A DNA stretch of 64,000 nt from CAVQBJ01 sp963724405 (GCA_963724405.1 CAVRUQ010000006.1:1-64000); one strand, 5' to 3'; positions 27,816-36,840 are shown, numbered from the stretch's first letter. Made by a program: numbers and translations. The notes: generated by a model from the sequence alone, not told the origin.

Positions 27816-27872
27816 GCGGGTGCCGGCATACCGGAGGCTGCTTGACACATCAACTCCCAAGGAGGCCGCAAG

Positions 27873-28205
27873 ATGAACACCCCGACCGACCATCCACCCG
27901 TACCCTCCGGGCGCATGTCCGCCGCTGCACGCCACCTTGTGGGGCGCGGCTGGCGCAAGATGACGTGGGTCCTGATCACTTGGTCCGCGTTCATTCTCGT
28001 CCTGGCCGTGGCCACCGCCGGCAGCGCCGACACGACAACGACCTCGTCATGCCAGAGCAGCACGCTGGGCTACGGCGGCTCCCTGTGCGGTCAGGTCGGT
28101 AGCCAAAACGCAGCTGCGCAGTTTGAGCACGTGATGAAGATTGGAGTCGTCGGGTTTGCGATCCTCTCGATCATCTGGTTCATGTCGCGCCCGCAGGACA
28201 AGTAG
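27873..28205 (+). CDS. Small two-helix membrane protein
   Basis: 110 residues with a perfect AAGGAGG 7 nt before ATG 27873. Two membrane helices (about 31-50, MTWVLITWSAFILVLAVATA; about 87-104, IGVVGFAILSIIWFMS) flank a loop with two Cys (SSCQSS, SLCGQ). The C-terminus is short and charged (RPQDK). I do not assign a family. It carries the shared motif in its upstream region and is followed by a hairpin. Confidence 0.75.
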   Translation: MNTPTDHPPVPSGRMSAAARHLVGRGWRKMTWVLITWSAFILVLAVATAGSADTTTTSSCQSSTLGYGGSLCGQVGSQNAAAQFEHVMKIGVVGFAILSIIWFMSRPQDK

Positions 28206-28212
28206 AGCAGTA

Positions 28213-28250
28213 TGGGGGCGGCGGCGCGGCGCACGTGCGCTGCCCCCATC
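28213..28250 (+). terminator. Hairpin after the small membrane protein gene
   Basis: ATGGGGGC (28213-28220) pairs with GCCCCCAT (28243-28250), with a further GCGCAC/GTGCGC stem inside. It begins 8 bp after the stop. The stretch 28251-28458 beyond it has no supported gene; 28459-28490 is the severed 3' end of the beta-propeller gene. Confidence 0.6.
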
Positions 28251-28519
28251 GCCGCACCCTCGCATCCGAACGGACGCGCAAATTTCGGCCCTACAGCCCA
28301 CAGATGTCCCGGCCCACCTGCAGGTCCGAGCCGATCCGGGCGAGCGCTGCGTCGCCGAAGTGCTTGTCGCTCCGCGCAGGCCGCGAGCATGAATGCGATC
28401 GCCAGTTCTGGCTTTGCGGCGCTGATCGCGTGGGTGGAGCTGTCGAGGCGGGAGGGGCCTACCGCTTGTGGGTCTTGTTGGCGTTCTTAGCCCGGGGCGT
28501 GCAGTAGCGGCCTTGTAAT

Positions 28520-28550
28520 GACCGCGCCCCCGGCGGGCGGGGGCGCGGTC
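28520..28550 (+). terminator. Hairpin inside the IS left end
   Basis: GACCGCGCCCCC pairs perfectly with GGGGGCGCGGTC around a 7-nt loop, between the left inverted repeat and the transposase start. Such structures can block read-through transcription into the transposase after insertion. Confidence 0.55.
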
Positions 28551-28616
28551 AACGTCCGGCTGAGCGGGGATTCTGGGCTTGTCGAAGGTCCTTGATCCCG
28601 AGCTTGGAGGTTCACC

Positions 28617-29966
28617 TTGAAGGTGATGCGTGATGGACGCCCGGTAACCGTAGAAGTCACCTCGGACGGAGCGGGCTTGGTCTCGCATGCGGGCACCGCG
28701 CTCATCGCGCAGGTCGCTGACAAGGTTGGGCTCACGAAGGCGCTGTCGTTGCGGCTGGCCGCGATCAAGCAGCGGCGCCGTGGTCACGATCCGGGCCGGG
28801 TGATCCGCGATCTCGCGGTGATGCTCGTCGATGGCGGCGAGTGCGTCTGTGATTTGGGCGCCATTCGTGAGCAGGACGCGTTGTTCGGGACGGTCGCGTC
28901 TGACTCCACAGCGTTTCGGGTGGTCGACCGGATCGCGTCGACGCCGGGGCTACTGGACGTGATCCGCGAGGCGCATGCCAGGGCCCGGGCGCGGTTCTGG
29001 GAGCTGCACGGCGCTCCGCAGCGGTTGACGCTCGACGTGGACGCGACGCTTGTCACGGCGCATTCCGAGAAGGAGAAGGCGGCCGGGAACTATAAGGGCG
29101 GCTACGGGTTTCACCCGCTACAGGTCTACCTGGATGAGACCAGAGAGGCGCTCGGCGGGCTGCTGCGGGCGGGGAACGCCGGCTCGAACACCGCAGATGA
29201 CCATGTGGCGGTGCTCGATCTCGCGCTGGCACAGATCCCGACCGAGTACCTCGAGAGCTTGGAGATCTTGGTCCGCGCTGATTCCGCGGGCGCCACGCAT
29301 GGGCTCATCGACTACTGTCGCGATGCCAAGATGCGGTTCTCGGTCGGCTATGAGCTGACCGAGAAGGTCCGCGCCGCGATCCTGCAAATCCCCGCGGATG
29401 CTTGGGTTGCGGCGCTCGACCAGGACGGCTCAGAGCGCCCCAACGGCGAGGTCTGTGAGATCACCGACGAGGTTGATCTGTCCGCTTGGCCGCAGCGCTC
29501 GCGGCTGATCGTGCGGCGCGAGCGCCCGCACCCCGGTGCGCAGCTGAGCTTCACCGACCACGACGGCTACCGCTTCCAGGCGATCCTCACCGACCAAGAC
29601 GACGTCGATATCGCCGTGCTGGAGTGTCGCCACCGCCAGCACGCGCACGTCGAGGACCGCATCCGTGACGACAAGGACACCGGCCTGTCCAAGTTCCCCT
29701 TCAAAGCGTTTGCACTCAACGAGGTGTGGTTGGAGATCGTGATGCTCGCGCACGACCTGCTCGTCTGGACCCAAGCACTCGCCCTCCACGGCGAGCTGGC
29801 CAAGGCCGAGCCCAAGCGCGTGCGTTACAGGCTGCTGCACGTCGCCGGTCGGCTCGCGTTCTCCGGCCGCCGCGCGAAGCTGCACCTCCAGGACAGCTGG
29901 CCGTGGGCGACCGAGCTCCTCGCCGCCTTTCAGAAGCTCAAAACGCTCGCCGCGGCCAGCGGCTGA
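28617..29966 (+). CDS. IS1380-family transposase
   Basis: 449 residues, the normal length. DDE-type catalytic motifs include LTLDVDATLV (first Asp, about 141-150), LVRADSAGATHGLIDYC (second Asp, about 222-225) and a C-terminal Glu region around HAHVEDRIRDDKDTGLSKFP (about 345-365), where the family's NxxE(D)RI..K segment sits. GGAGG lies about 14 nt before the start at 28617. The gene looks intact, so the element may still be active. Confidence 0.92.
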   Translation: MKVMRDGRPVTVEVTSDGAGLVSHAGTALIAQVADKVGLTKALSLRLAAIKQRRRGHDPGRVIRDLAVMLVDGGECVCDLGAIREQDALFGTVASDSTAFRVVDRIASTPGLLDVIREAHARARARFWELHGAPQRLTLDVDATLVTAHSEKEKAAGNYKGGYGFHPLQVYLDETREALGGLLRAGNAGSNTADDHVAVLDLALAQIPTEYLESLEILVRADSAGATHGLIDYCRDAKMRFSVGYELTEKVRAAILQIPADAWVAALDQDGSERPNGEVCEITDEVDLSAWPQRSRLIVRRERPHPGAQLSFTDHDGYRFQAILTDQDDVDIAVLECRHRQHAHVEDRIRDDKDTGLSKFPFKAFALNEVWLEIVMLAHDLLVWTQALALHGELAKAEPKRVRYRLLHVAGRLAFSGRRAKLHLQDSWPWATELLAAFQKLKTLAAASG

Positions 29967-30142
29967 CCGCCGCCACCGCCCCACACACCACCAAGCAGGA
30001 CCCTCCGGCCACCGCCGCGACGACCGCTGCCCGCACACTGGCCACACAAACGCCGCGGCTCCGCGGAACCGCTCGCCCGGCCACCATCACGCCCGACAAC
30101 CTCCCGCTCACCACCCCCGACCGCCATGCGCCGGCCGCCCGG

Positions 30143-32008
30143 TCACTCTCCCGCGCTTACTGCACGATCCGGGTTAGGCTTGAGGATGCGGATGGTGATC
30201 GAGCCGTGGGCGGTGAGTCGCTTGCCGTGTACCGTGACGGCGAGGACCGTGTAGGCCTTCAGGACTCCGGTGCGTCGCAGGGCGCTCGTCGCCGCCGCGT
30301 TGAAGCGCAGGCGCATCTTCTTGGTGCTGTGCGCAGACACGATGAACGTCTGGTCCAGCCAGGCGGCGCCGGTGGTCGCCCGTCGCCGCGCGCCGAGCTG
30401 CGGGTGCTGCGCCCGCGCGGCGTGGGGCGGCGTCTGCTGGGCGACGGCGGTGGCGCAGCCGGGCGTCGATGCCGCGACGATGGTGGCGACCACGGGAGCT
30501 GCGCTGGCGTTGCGGACCGCCGTGGGCAGGGAGGGCCTTGCCGTGACCCGAATGTTCGACTGAATGGTCGGCTCGCTGAGGGGGCCGACGTTGACCGCGC
30601 TGCCGCTGGCGCTGGCTTGGGTGAAACTGGTGCTCGTGACCGCCCGAAGGGCGCGGAACGCCGGGAGGGCGACAGCCGGTGCGCTCGTCTTGGTGGTTGC
30701 CATGCCTGCGCCGGAGCTGGTCGTGGCGGCGCCGGTCGAGCTCGTCGTGCCCGCGCCGGAGCTGGTCGTTTTCGCGGTGTTCGAGCTTGCGGCGCTGACA
30801 GAGCACGAGCTGGTGGGCGCCGGCGTCGTGTTGGTGCGCACGACGGGGGGCGCGCCGGTCGTTGTCGCGGTTACGGGCGGGCTGGTGGTACTCGTCACGG
30901 ATACGGCGGTCGTGGTGGTCGTCGGCGCCACGGTCGTGGTGGTCGTCGGCGCAGTGGTGGAAGTCGTGGTGGTAGTTGAAGTGCTCGGGATGACGGCGAC
31001 GCCGTTGGTGCCGTTGCCTGCGGTGACTGTCCCACTCACAGTGCCGCCGGCGACGCTGATGATGGTGACATGGGTGTCGCCGTCGGTGACGTACGCCTTG
31101 GTCCCGTCGGAGGTGAAGGCAACGCCGACGGGGTTGACGCCGGCGGCAATTGGGCTGCCGAGCGTATTGGCGGGGATGGCGATCGGGGTCGCGCCGGCGC
31201 TGCCGGTGACGTAGGCCTTCGTGCCGTCAGGGGTGATGGCGATTGCGGTGGCCGCGCTGACGGACCCGAAGTTGGTGCCCTCGGTCTTGTTGGTGAGGTT
31301 GATGGGGGTGATCGAGCCGTCGCCGTCGATGACGTAGGCGCTATTACCGTTGGGGGTGATGGCGATGGCTTGGGGATTCCCGCCGGCGGCGACGGGGCTA
31401 CCGACGGTGTTGCCGCTGATGGTGACGGGGATTATCTCGCCGCTGTTGGCGGTGCTGGCGACCCAGGCGGTGGTGCCGTCGGGGGTGATGGCGATGGCCT
31501 CCGGCGTGCCGCCGGCGGGCAGGGTGATCGGGCTCCCCGGGGTGTCGCTGGAGATCGTGATCGGGGTGATAGTGTCATCGCCCGAGTTGACGACGTAGGC
31601 AGTGGCGCCGCTGGGGGTGATGGCGATCGCTTTCGGCGTGGAGCCCACGGTGATCGGGCTGCCCGGCGTGCCGGTCATGAGGTCGATCGGGGTCACCGTC
31701 CCATCGCCGGAGTTGGCGACCAAGGCGGTCTTGCCGTCCGGGGTTACGGCGACCGCGACTGGGCTGCTGCCGACGGTGACCGGGGTGCCGGCGACGTTGG
31801 TGGTGATATCGATCGGGGTGACGGTCCCGTCGGTCTCGTTGGTGACCAGCGCGCTGTTGGTGATTGGGCCGGGCGGGATGGCGTCGGCGCGCATGGCGTA
31901 GGCGCCGAAGCCGGCGAGCACGCAGGCCAGAGCACCCCCGACGGCGCGGGCCCGAAGCGAAGTGGCGCGGCGGCGCATCGCGCTCACCGCAGTCTCGTGA
32001 CTCGTCAC
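30143..32008 (-). CDS. Secreted YncE-like beta-propeller protein, 3' end replaced by IS
   Basis: 621 residues from GTG 32008 (GGGGGA upstream; ATG 32056 is an alternative). A signal or anchor segment (GGALACVLAGFGAYAM) is followed by about seven blades of the YVTN/YncE type (GSxPxAIAITPDGTTAYVxN; about 50-340). A long Thr/Ser/Ala-rich stalk (about 345-440) and a C-terminal beta domain (about 500-610) follow. The last 9-10 codons (NPDRAVSAGE) lie inside the IS1380 end. Joining across the target site gives KPKNANKTHKR and a stop at 28459-28461, evidently the original C-terminus. Likely a cell-surface protein; its partner is unknown. Confidence 0.85.
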   Translation of the reverse strand: MTSHETAVSAMRRRATSLRARAVGGALACVLAGFGAYAMRADAIPPGPITNSALVTNETDGTVTPIDITTNVAGTPVTVGSSPVAVAVTPDGKTALVANSGDGTVTPIDLMTGTPGSPITVGSTPKAIAITPSGATAYVVNSGDDTITPITISSDTPGSPITLPAGGTPEAIAITPDGTTAWVASTANSGEIIPVTISGNTVGSPVAAGGNPQAIAITPNGNSAYVIDGDGSITPINLTNKTEGTNFGSVSAATAIAITPDGTKAYVTGSAGATPIAIPANTLGSPIAAGVNPVGVAFTSDGTKAYVTDGDTHVTIISVAGGTVSGTVTAGNGTNGVAVIPSTSTTTTTSTTAPTTTTTVAPTTTTTAVSVTSTTSPPVTATTTGAPPVVRTNTTPAPTSSCSVSAASSNTAKTTSSGAGTTSSTGAATTSSGAGMATTKTSAPAVALPAFRALRAVTSTSFTQASASGSAVNVGPLSEPTIQSNIRVTARPSLPTAVRNASAAPVVATIVAASTPGCATAVAQQTPPHAARAQHPQLGARRRATTGAAWLDQTFIVSAHSTKKMRLRFNAAATSALRRTGVLKAYTVLAVTVHGKRLTAHGSITIRILKPNPDRAVSAGE

Positions 32009-32239
32009 GGCAGTCCCCCAGAGACAGACGTGGATTCTTATGGTGTTCCAGGCCATGGCGGCCCACGAACAACCGCAGTCATCGGCTCCTCGGCAAAGAA
32101 GCTTGAGTCATACGGATCGATGGGCCGGACGTCTGCGCGTCGGGGTGGCTGCAGAGCGGGAACGACGGCTCTACGCCGCCGCATCGTGATGTCGGCACGG
32201 TCCGGCACCGGCGACCGCCCGCACGAGCATGCAGCGATG

Positions 32240-32575
32240 TCAGTGTGCCGTGCCCGGAAGGGGCCGCCGAGGAGGGGTATCGATGACCAAGGCTCGTGAA
32301 GCGCTGAGCGCCCGAACCCGGTGACGGACATTTGGGCCGACGACGGCAACATCCCCAGCCCTCAGGACGCACTCCTCGCCGTCGACCCAGAGCGCGAGCT
32401 CACCCTCGATCACCGTCCAAGCCTCCTCTTCGGGGTGCTGATGTTCATGGACGTCAGGCGCTCCGGCAGCGATGGTGTAACTCGTAAGCGTCATCCGCTC
32501 GCCGTGAACCGCTTCCCCCTTCCAGCCGGGGACCGGTTCGAACGGAATGGCCTCAGAGGAAGCAAAGAAGGACAC
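32240..32575 (-). CDS. Single-domain cupin protein
   Basis: 111 residues from GTG 32575. The cupin motif 1 (HEHQHPEEEAWTVIEGE, about 42-58) has the His/His/Glu metal ligands, and motif 2 (GDVAVVGPNVRHRV, about 73-87) the fourth His. Small cupins of this type serve as dioxygenases, isomerases or sensors; substrate unknown. No clear Shine-Dalgarno is seen. The stretch 32576-32955 upstream has no supported gene. Confidence 0.8.
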   Translation of the reverse strand: MSFFASSEAIPFEPVPGWKGEAVHGERMTLTSYTIAAGAPDVHEHQHPEEEAWTVIEGELALWVDGEECVLRAGDVAVVGPNVRHRVRALSASRALVIDTPPRRPLPGTAH

Positions 32576-32955
32576 GTCGCAAGACTAATCAGCCCGCCGG
32601 CGAGGAGCGCGCCACTTCTCCGCTCACGAACCAGCAGCTGTCGCGGCGCTCCTGGGCGGCGCACGCGACGGACGAGACCGGCGCCTGTCTCGTCGCCAAC
32701 TCGATCGCGCGCCCGGCGACCTCGCGCGAAGAAAGCAGTCGTCCTGCGGCCCGTCGGCCGGCGGCCCACCCGGGTCTCGCCGACGCTCTCCGGCGCCGCG
32801 GTTCTGTCCCGCGGTGATGTGGGTACTCGGCGGGCCGATGTCCAGGACCACCCTCCGCCCCCCGACACTGCCTGACCGCTTCCATCGCCGGCGCAATTCG
32901 GGTTACGCGCCTTGTCGCCGGGGCCGAGGGTCGATCTACATCCCAAGCCGCGGCC

Positions 32956-33134
32956 ATGCTCCGCGCGGCAAAGACGGTGCGGCTGGACGCTCGCCCGCAC
33001 GGTCGGAAGCCATCGGCAGTACGTGCACGCGCTCAATCCGAACGTCGTCACCCCCCGGCGCACCCGGCAAGCAGATCGCGACCGGTACTCTTGCTTCGAT
33101 CCGACGCGCGAGCGGGATCGACGAGATGCGATGA
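32956..33134 (+). pseudogene. hicA: hicA toxin, frameshifted
   Basis: HicA-like sequence is spread over three frames: MLRAAKT, then CGWTLARTVGSHRQYVHALNPNVV, then PGAPGKQIATGTLASIRRASGIDEMR ending at TGA 33132-33134. Joined, it gives the GSHxQY catalytic-His segment and the family's GTLxSIxRxxGI end. Breaks lie near 32,975 and at a C-tract near 33,050. As assembled no functional toxin is encoded. The stop overlaps hicB (ATGA). Confidence 0.75.
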
Positions 33135-33343
33135 CCGACTACCACGTGATCTACGAGCGAAACGCTGATGGCTGGTGGGCGTATCTTCCCGACCTACTCG
33201 GCTGCACGGCGGCGGGCGACACCCGGGAAGACGTCGAACGCAACGCACGTGAGGCCGTCGCCGCGCACATCAATCTGCTGCGCTCCGCGGGCAAACCCGT
33301 CCCAGAGCCGACGGTCGAAGACGTCGGCCGCATCGCGGTCTAA
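33131..33343 (+). CDS. hicB: HicB-family antitoxin
   Basis: 70 residues: YHVIYERNADGWWAYLPDLLGC, TREDVERNAREAVAAHINLL and VPEPTVEDVGRIAV form the compact HicB fold (partial RNase H-like). It is intact, while the hicA in front of it is broken. HicB normally neutralises the HicA mRNA interferase and represses the operon; a solo antitoxin may persist as a decoy. The C-terminal half exists as a remnant at 16542-16640. Confidence 0.85.
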   Translation: MTDYHVIYERNADGWWAYLPDLLGCTAAGDTREDVERNAREAVAAHINLLRSAGKPVPEPTVEDVGRIAV

Positions 33344-33762
33344 CGCGGCCGGGTCGCTCGCGTCACCGCCGAGCTCAAGCCGACCCCGCTACACCGCCGA
33401 GAGCTGGCAATCCGACCGTGCCGACGACGCGGTGCTTCGAGCCGGCGAGCAATGGGTCCCCAGAAAGGTCCCGACTCCCCGCATCTGAGCGAACTTCAGC
33501 GCGCCTCGGAGCATCGAAGGCCCGGCAAACCGACCTGAGCGCACCAACCGTCGGCGATCTCTTAGTCCGCGGGCTGGGTTCGAGTCCCAGGCCGCGTACT
33601 ACAACCGCTTGCCGTAGGAACGGGGGAACGTTCTCGGACGGGCACTCGCGCCGCCCAGGCGAAACCGCCGGCACCGGCGGGCTGTAACCGCTTCGGCGGC
33701 CGGGGGTTCCTGAAGGTGAGCGCAGGGGGCGGGCTTCAATCATCCGATCGGAAGGGTTTGAG
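33344..33762. other. Intergenic right junction of the putative island
   Basis: No gene is supported. From about 33,440 it is homologous to 16,700-16,857, including GGTCCC-type repeated words, then the tRNA-like 32-bp repeat. Past 33,600 the two copies diverge. Confidence 0.5.
33569..33600 (+). repeat. 32-bp direct repeat, tRNA T-arm-like (att-like), right copy
   Basis: Identical to 16826-16857, 16,743 bp away. It includes the T-arm stem CTGGG/CCCAG with loop TTCGAGT. The preceding loop-like sequence is CTCTTAG here and CTTTTAA in the left copy, both resembling lysine tRNA anticodon loops. Confidence 0.65.
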
Positions 33763-34065
33763 ATGCCGACGGCCGAGAAGTTGCCGCGTGCCACCACCCC
33801 GGCGCCTGGAGTTGGCCGCGGGGGCACGAGCGGCTCGAGCGCCACCCTCGACAGGCTCGAGACGGGCAAGGACACGATCCAGGTCGCCATCGAGTCGACC
33901 GCCACACACCTCGGCAGCATCTTCGGGATCATCGTCGACGCGGTGCACGACGTCACGCACGAAGCCGGTGAGTGGGCAACGGATCTGTTTGAGATCCGTG
34001 ATGCCGCGCGGCGCGCGCGGGCAGACGCCGACAGCCGCTCCGAGTCCCGGGACCCGCGCCAATAG
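33763..34065 (+). CDS. Small hypothetical protein
   Basis: 100 residues; GGAAGGG lies 8 nt before ATG 33763. The N-terminal 30 residues are Pro/Gly/Ser-rich; the rest is predicted helical and amphipathic (DTIQVAIESTATHLGSIFGIIVDAVHDVTHEAGEW), ending in a charged Arg/Asp/Ser tail. It has no signal peptide and no family I recognise. The cyclase gene starts 13 bp downstream, so they probably share a transcript. Confidence 0.6.
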   Translation: MPTAEKLPRATTPAPGVGRGGTSGSSATLDRLETGKDTIQVAIESTATHLGSIFGIIVDAVHDVTHEAGEWATDLFEIRDAARRARADADSRSESRDPRQ

Positions 34066-34078
34066 CGCCGCCCAGCGA

Positions 34079-34960
34079 ATGGCAGAGCGTCACGAACAGT
34101 CCTTCGCTCCCAGCCGGTGGCGACAGGCGGGGGTCGCGTTCGCGGTCGCAGCGAGACGTCTCGACCGCCAACCCGGGCTGGTCTCCGCCGCGAAGTTCGC
34201 GCGGGAGCTCCTGCCCGGTGACCCGCACTTCGGCGACCCTCTCTCCACGGCGGGCAATGACCAGGCCCAGCTCGTTGGACGACGCATCTCCGAGCTGACC
34301 GCGCGACGTCCTGGAGTGATGCGCGAAGCGGGGCTGAGCGCGCTGCAGATCTGGCAGACGGTCTCGGAGGCCCAGGGGCGGGGACGCGGCGACCGGGAGC
34401 TCGCGATCGTCTTCACGGACCTCGTCGACTTCTCAGCCTGGGCGCTGGAGGCCGGCGATGACCTCACGCTCCAACTGCTCCGCGACGTCGCCAGGGCCGT
34501 CGAGCCGCCGGTCGGGGACCGCGGCGGCAAGGTAGTCAAACGTCTCGGCGACGGCATGATGGCGGTCTTCGATGAGCCTGAGCAGGCGCTCGCGGCCGTG
34601 TTCGAGGCGCGAGAGCGACTCGCCTCGGTCGAGGCCCCCGGCTACCAGCCCCGGATGCGTGCCGGCATGCACGTGGGGCGACCGCGAAGACTGGGCGGCG
34701 ACTACCTCGGCGTAGACGTCAACATCGCCGCGCGTGTGGCCGAGGCGGCCTCGGCCGGCGAGCTGCTCGTCTCCGATCACGCCTTGGCCGTACTCGACGC
34801 CAGCACGCTCAAGGTCGGAAGGAAGCGCTTCTCCCGGGTCAAGGGAGTGCCAAGGGATGTAAAGACCTACTCGGTGGCCAGGTCGCCACGCGGATGCGCG
34901 ATGAGCAGGCCGGGGCGCCACAGCAGCGCCGTCGGCTCCCCTGGCAACTGGGATCGGTAG
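34079..34960 (+). CDS. Class III adenylate/guanylate cyclase
   Basis: 293 residues from ATG 34079. An N-terminal helical region (about 1-100) precedes a class III cyclase domain (about 105-275). Metal-binding Asp114 (FTDLVDFS) and Asp158 (RLGDGMMAVF), the Lys before LGDG, Asp208 (GDYLG) and the transition-state Asn215/Arg219 (VNIAARV) are present, so the enzyme should be active. It is cytosolic, with no membrane or HAMP region. The Lys/Asp pair favours ATP, hence cAMP. The N-terminal region may be a sensor or a pH-type regulatory domain as in mycobacterial cyclases. Confidence 0.87.
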   Translation: MAERHEQSFAPSRWRQAGVAFAVAARRLDRQPGLVSAAKFARELLPGDPHFGDPLSTAGNDQAQLVGRRISELTARRPGVMREAGLSALQIWQTVSEAQGRGRGDRELAIVFTDLVDFSAWALEAGDDLTLQLLRDVARAVEPPVGDRGGKVVKRLGDGMMAVFDEPEQALAAVFEARERLASVEAPGYQPRMRAGMHVGRPRRLGGDYLGVDVNIAARVAEAASAGELLVSDHALAVLDASTLKVGRKRFSRVKGVPRDVKTYSVARSPRGCAMSRPGRHSSAVGSPGNWDR

Positions 34961-35621
34961 TTGTCGGCCCCAAGATGCCCCTGCCACCACGGATGCCTGG
35001 CTGGCCGGCCGGCACGCCGATTGGGCACGTGCTGCTGCTCAACGCCTAAACGGGTCACGGCGGCCCGTGGCCGCTTCGCAGCAGGATCGGTAAGGCGGGC
35101 GCCGGCGCCGACGTGCCGCCTGTAGCACGCGCGTCATCGAGCACCCTCCTTGGCGGTTTGCGGTCGCACGGCTGTGTCGCTCGGTCCTGCTGGCGTTAGC
35201 CGGTCTTGATGCCTTCGCGCCTGGCGGCCTCCAGGATCGCCGCGGTGACGGTCCCGATCGCTCTCGGCCAGAGCCGACGCCTCGCCGACAGCCCGACAGC
35301 CGACCCGCCGTGTCGGCACAGGACCGATCCAGTCGGTGAGCACCCAGATTGCCTCCAGGCCACGGACGCTGAATTCGCGAGAGCCCTACTCGGTGTCGAT
35401 CAGCTCACGCACGACCCTGACCCTCCCCGGCCGCGATGCGACGTATCACCGCCGGACCGTCGCGCTCTCTGCAGTGTGACGGTCACGGTGCGTGACCGTC
35501 GGCGCAAGGGGCCAGCCACCCGATCGCCGGAGGCGCGCGGCCGCGCGCCGAGGCGACTCGGCGCTGCGCCCGCAAGCGGTGCTCGACGAGCACCGATTCC
35601 ACACTGAAAAGGAGAACCGGG
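34961..35621. other. Intergenic, no supported gene
   Basis: 660 bp with no convincing gene. On the minus strand near 35,205-35,270 a frame reads GTVTAAILEAARREGIKTG then stop, which looks like the tail of a lost enzyme gene, but nothing upstream supports it. Confidence 0.4.
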
Positions 35622-35942
35622 ATGTTCAACCACAGGATCCGGGCCGCCGTCGTCGGTGCGGTCGCGGCGTGCGGCCTCGCGGGCGCGTGCGTGGCGCCCT
35701 CCGCATCGCAGGCCCAGCCGGTCAGCGGCTCAGGAGGCGCGAAGGGCTGCGCCGTCTTCAACGCGAGCACCGGGGAGAGTTCGACGGTGGCCGACGGGAC
35801 GCTGATCATCGCGATCAGCGGGAGCATCTACAGGTGCTCGAACGGCACGTGGGTCAGGCTGGCGGACTTCGTCCGGGCCGGCAACCCGATCGGGATCACC
35901 CCGCCGATCGCAAGCGCCCCGACGGCGCAGGAGCTCGGCTAG
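35622..35942 (+). CDS. Small exported hypothetical protein
   Basis: 106 residues, AAGGAG 8 nt before ATG 35622. A signal peptide (RAAVVGAVAACGLAGACVAPSASQAQ) is followed by an about 75-residue mature part with two Cys (KGCAVF, YRCSNG) that likely pair, and the beta-rich segment GTLIIAISGSIYRCSNGTW. A strong hairpin follows. Function unknown. Confidence 0.7.
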   Translation: MFNHRIRAAVVGAVAACGLAGACVAPSASQAQPVSGSGGAKGCAVFNASTGESSTVADGTLIIAISGSIYRCSNGTWVRLADFVRAGNPIGITPPIASAPTAQELG

Positions 35943-35998
35943 CAAACGGTGCAGCCGCTGCTCGAGTCGCTGGACGACTCCAGGCCGGCGGCAGAGCC

Positions 35999-36036
35999 GT
36001 CTCCGGTCCCGGTCGGCGCGGACCGGGACCGGAGAC
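35999..36036. terminator. 16-bp perfect hairpin between convergent genes
   Basis: GTCTCCGGTCCCGGTC pairs with GACCGGGACCGGAGAC around a 6-nt loop, between the exported-protein gene and the convergent GNAT remnant. It is probably a bidirectional terminator. Confidence 0.75.
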
Positions 36037-36040
36037 GCTG

Positions 36041-36797
36041 TCAACCAAGGACGCCCGACGCGACACCCGCACGGAGCGCGACACGCTCGCACTCAGGGGT
36101 ACAGCCGAGATGGTGCCAGTAGGTGATGCCCGCCCCGATCCGGGAGAAGCCCTCGGCAGAGTAGAGTCGCTCGCGTCCGGCGTGGCGTTGAGGACCGCCA
36201 CCCGCGCGCGCGCCGCACGCGCTGAGTCGCACACCGAGCGCAGCAGCGCACGGCCCAGGCCTCGGCGTTGGAAGCCAGGCCAGACGTCCATGGCGTAGAT
36301 GCCCGCGAGGTCGCCCGCAGCGAAGGCCCAGGCGCGGCCGGCGAGCCGGCCATCGACTCGCGCAACTGCGTGCCACGCTCGTGACCCGGGAGCCTCAACG
36401 AGCGAGAGCAACCGACGCCCGCACTCGTCGTACTCCGGCACCTCCCGGCTGATGAGGACGCGCTCGTCGTCAGGTTCGGCGATCGCGGCCAGCGGCGCGG
36501 CCATCCACCACGGCTCCCACCCCCGCTCAAATCCCGCGCCCTCGAGCGGTGAGGCGTCGACCTCGGTGGCGAGCCACGCACCGACGATACGCGCTCCGCG
36601 ACGCCGCGCCTCAGTGACACCTCGGTGGGCCGCCGCGACCGGGATCTGCTGCGGGAAGTTGAGCATCAACTGACCATCGTGACCTGCCATGACCACCGCA
36701 GTCCGCCGTCGTCCCAGACCTCTCCGCCGCCGGCCAGCGCGACCGCAGCGTTCCACGAGGCTTGGTTGGTCTCGCAGTCAGCGACGCTCGCGCGCAT
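36041..36797 (-). pseudogene. GNAT-family N-acetyltransferase, two frameshifts
   Basis: The N-terminal piece from ATG 36797 reads NQASWNAAVALAGGGEVWDDGGLRWSW and ends prematurely at 36,666. Homology resumes in another frame (LMLNFPQQIPVAAAHRG) through the acetyl-CoA-binding motif GFQRRGLGRALL, then shifts again near 36,175 to RERLYSAEGFSRIGAGITYWH, ending at 36,041. Joined, it is an about 250-residue acetyltransferase. As assembled no full protein is made. Confidence 0.75.
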
Positions 36798-36840
36798 GCT
36801 GTGGCGGAGGCTCGCGCCGCGCGGCTCGAGGCTCGGCGGT

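Larger units (their letters stand above)
28491..30173 (+). mobile_element. IS1380-family insertion sequence, complete
   Basis: 1,683 bp. The left end reads CCCGGGGCGTGCAGTA and the right end (reverse complement) CCCGGATCGTGCAGTA: 16-bp terminal inverted repeats with two mismatches. A 4-bp target duplication TTAG flanks it at 28487-28490 and 30174-30177. One transposase gene fills most of the element. Size and ends fit the IS1380 family. Removing the element restores a longer reading frame in the flanking leftward gene. Confidence 0.9.

Noticed and set aside
34961..35621. Enzyme gene remnant on the minus strand
   Set aside because: Only a 20-residue helix-like tail is visible, with no upstream homology.
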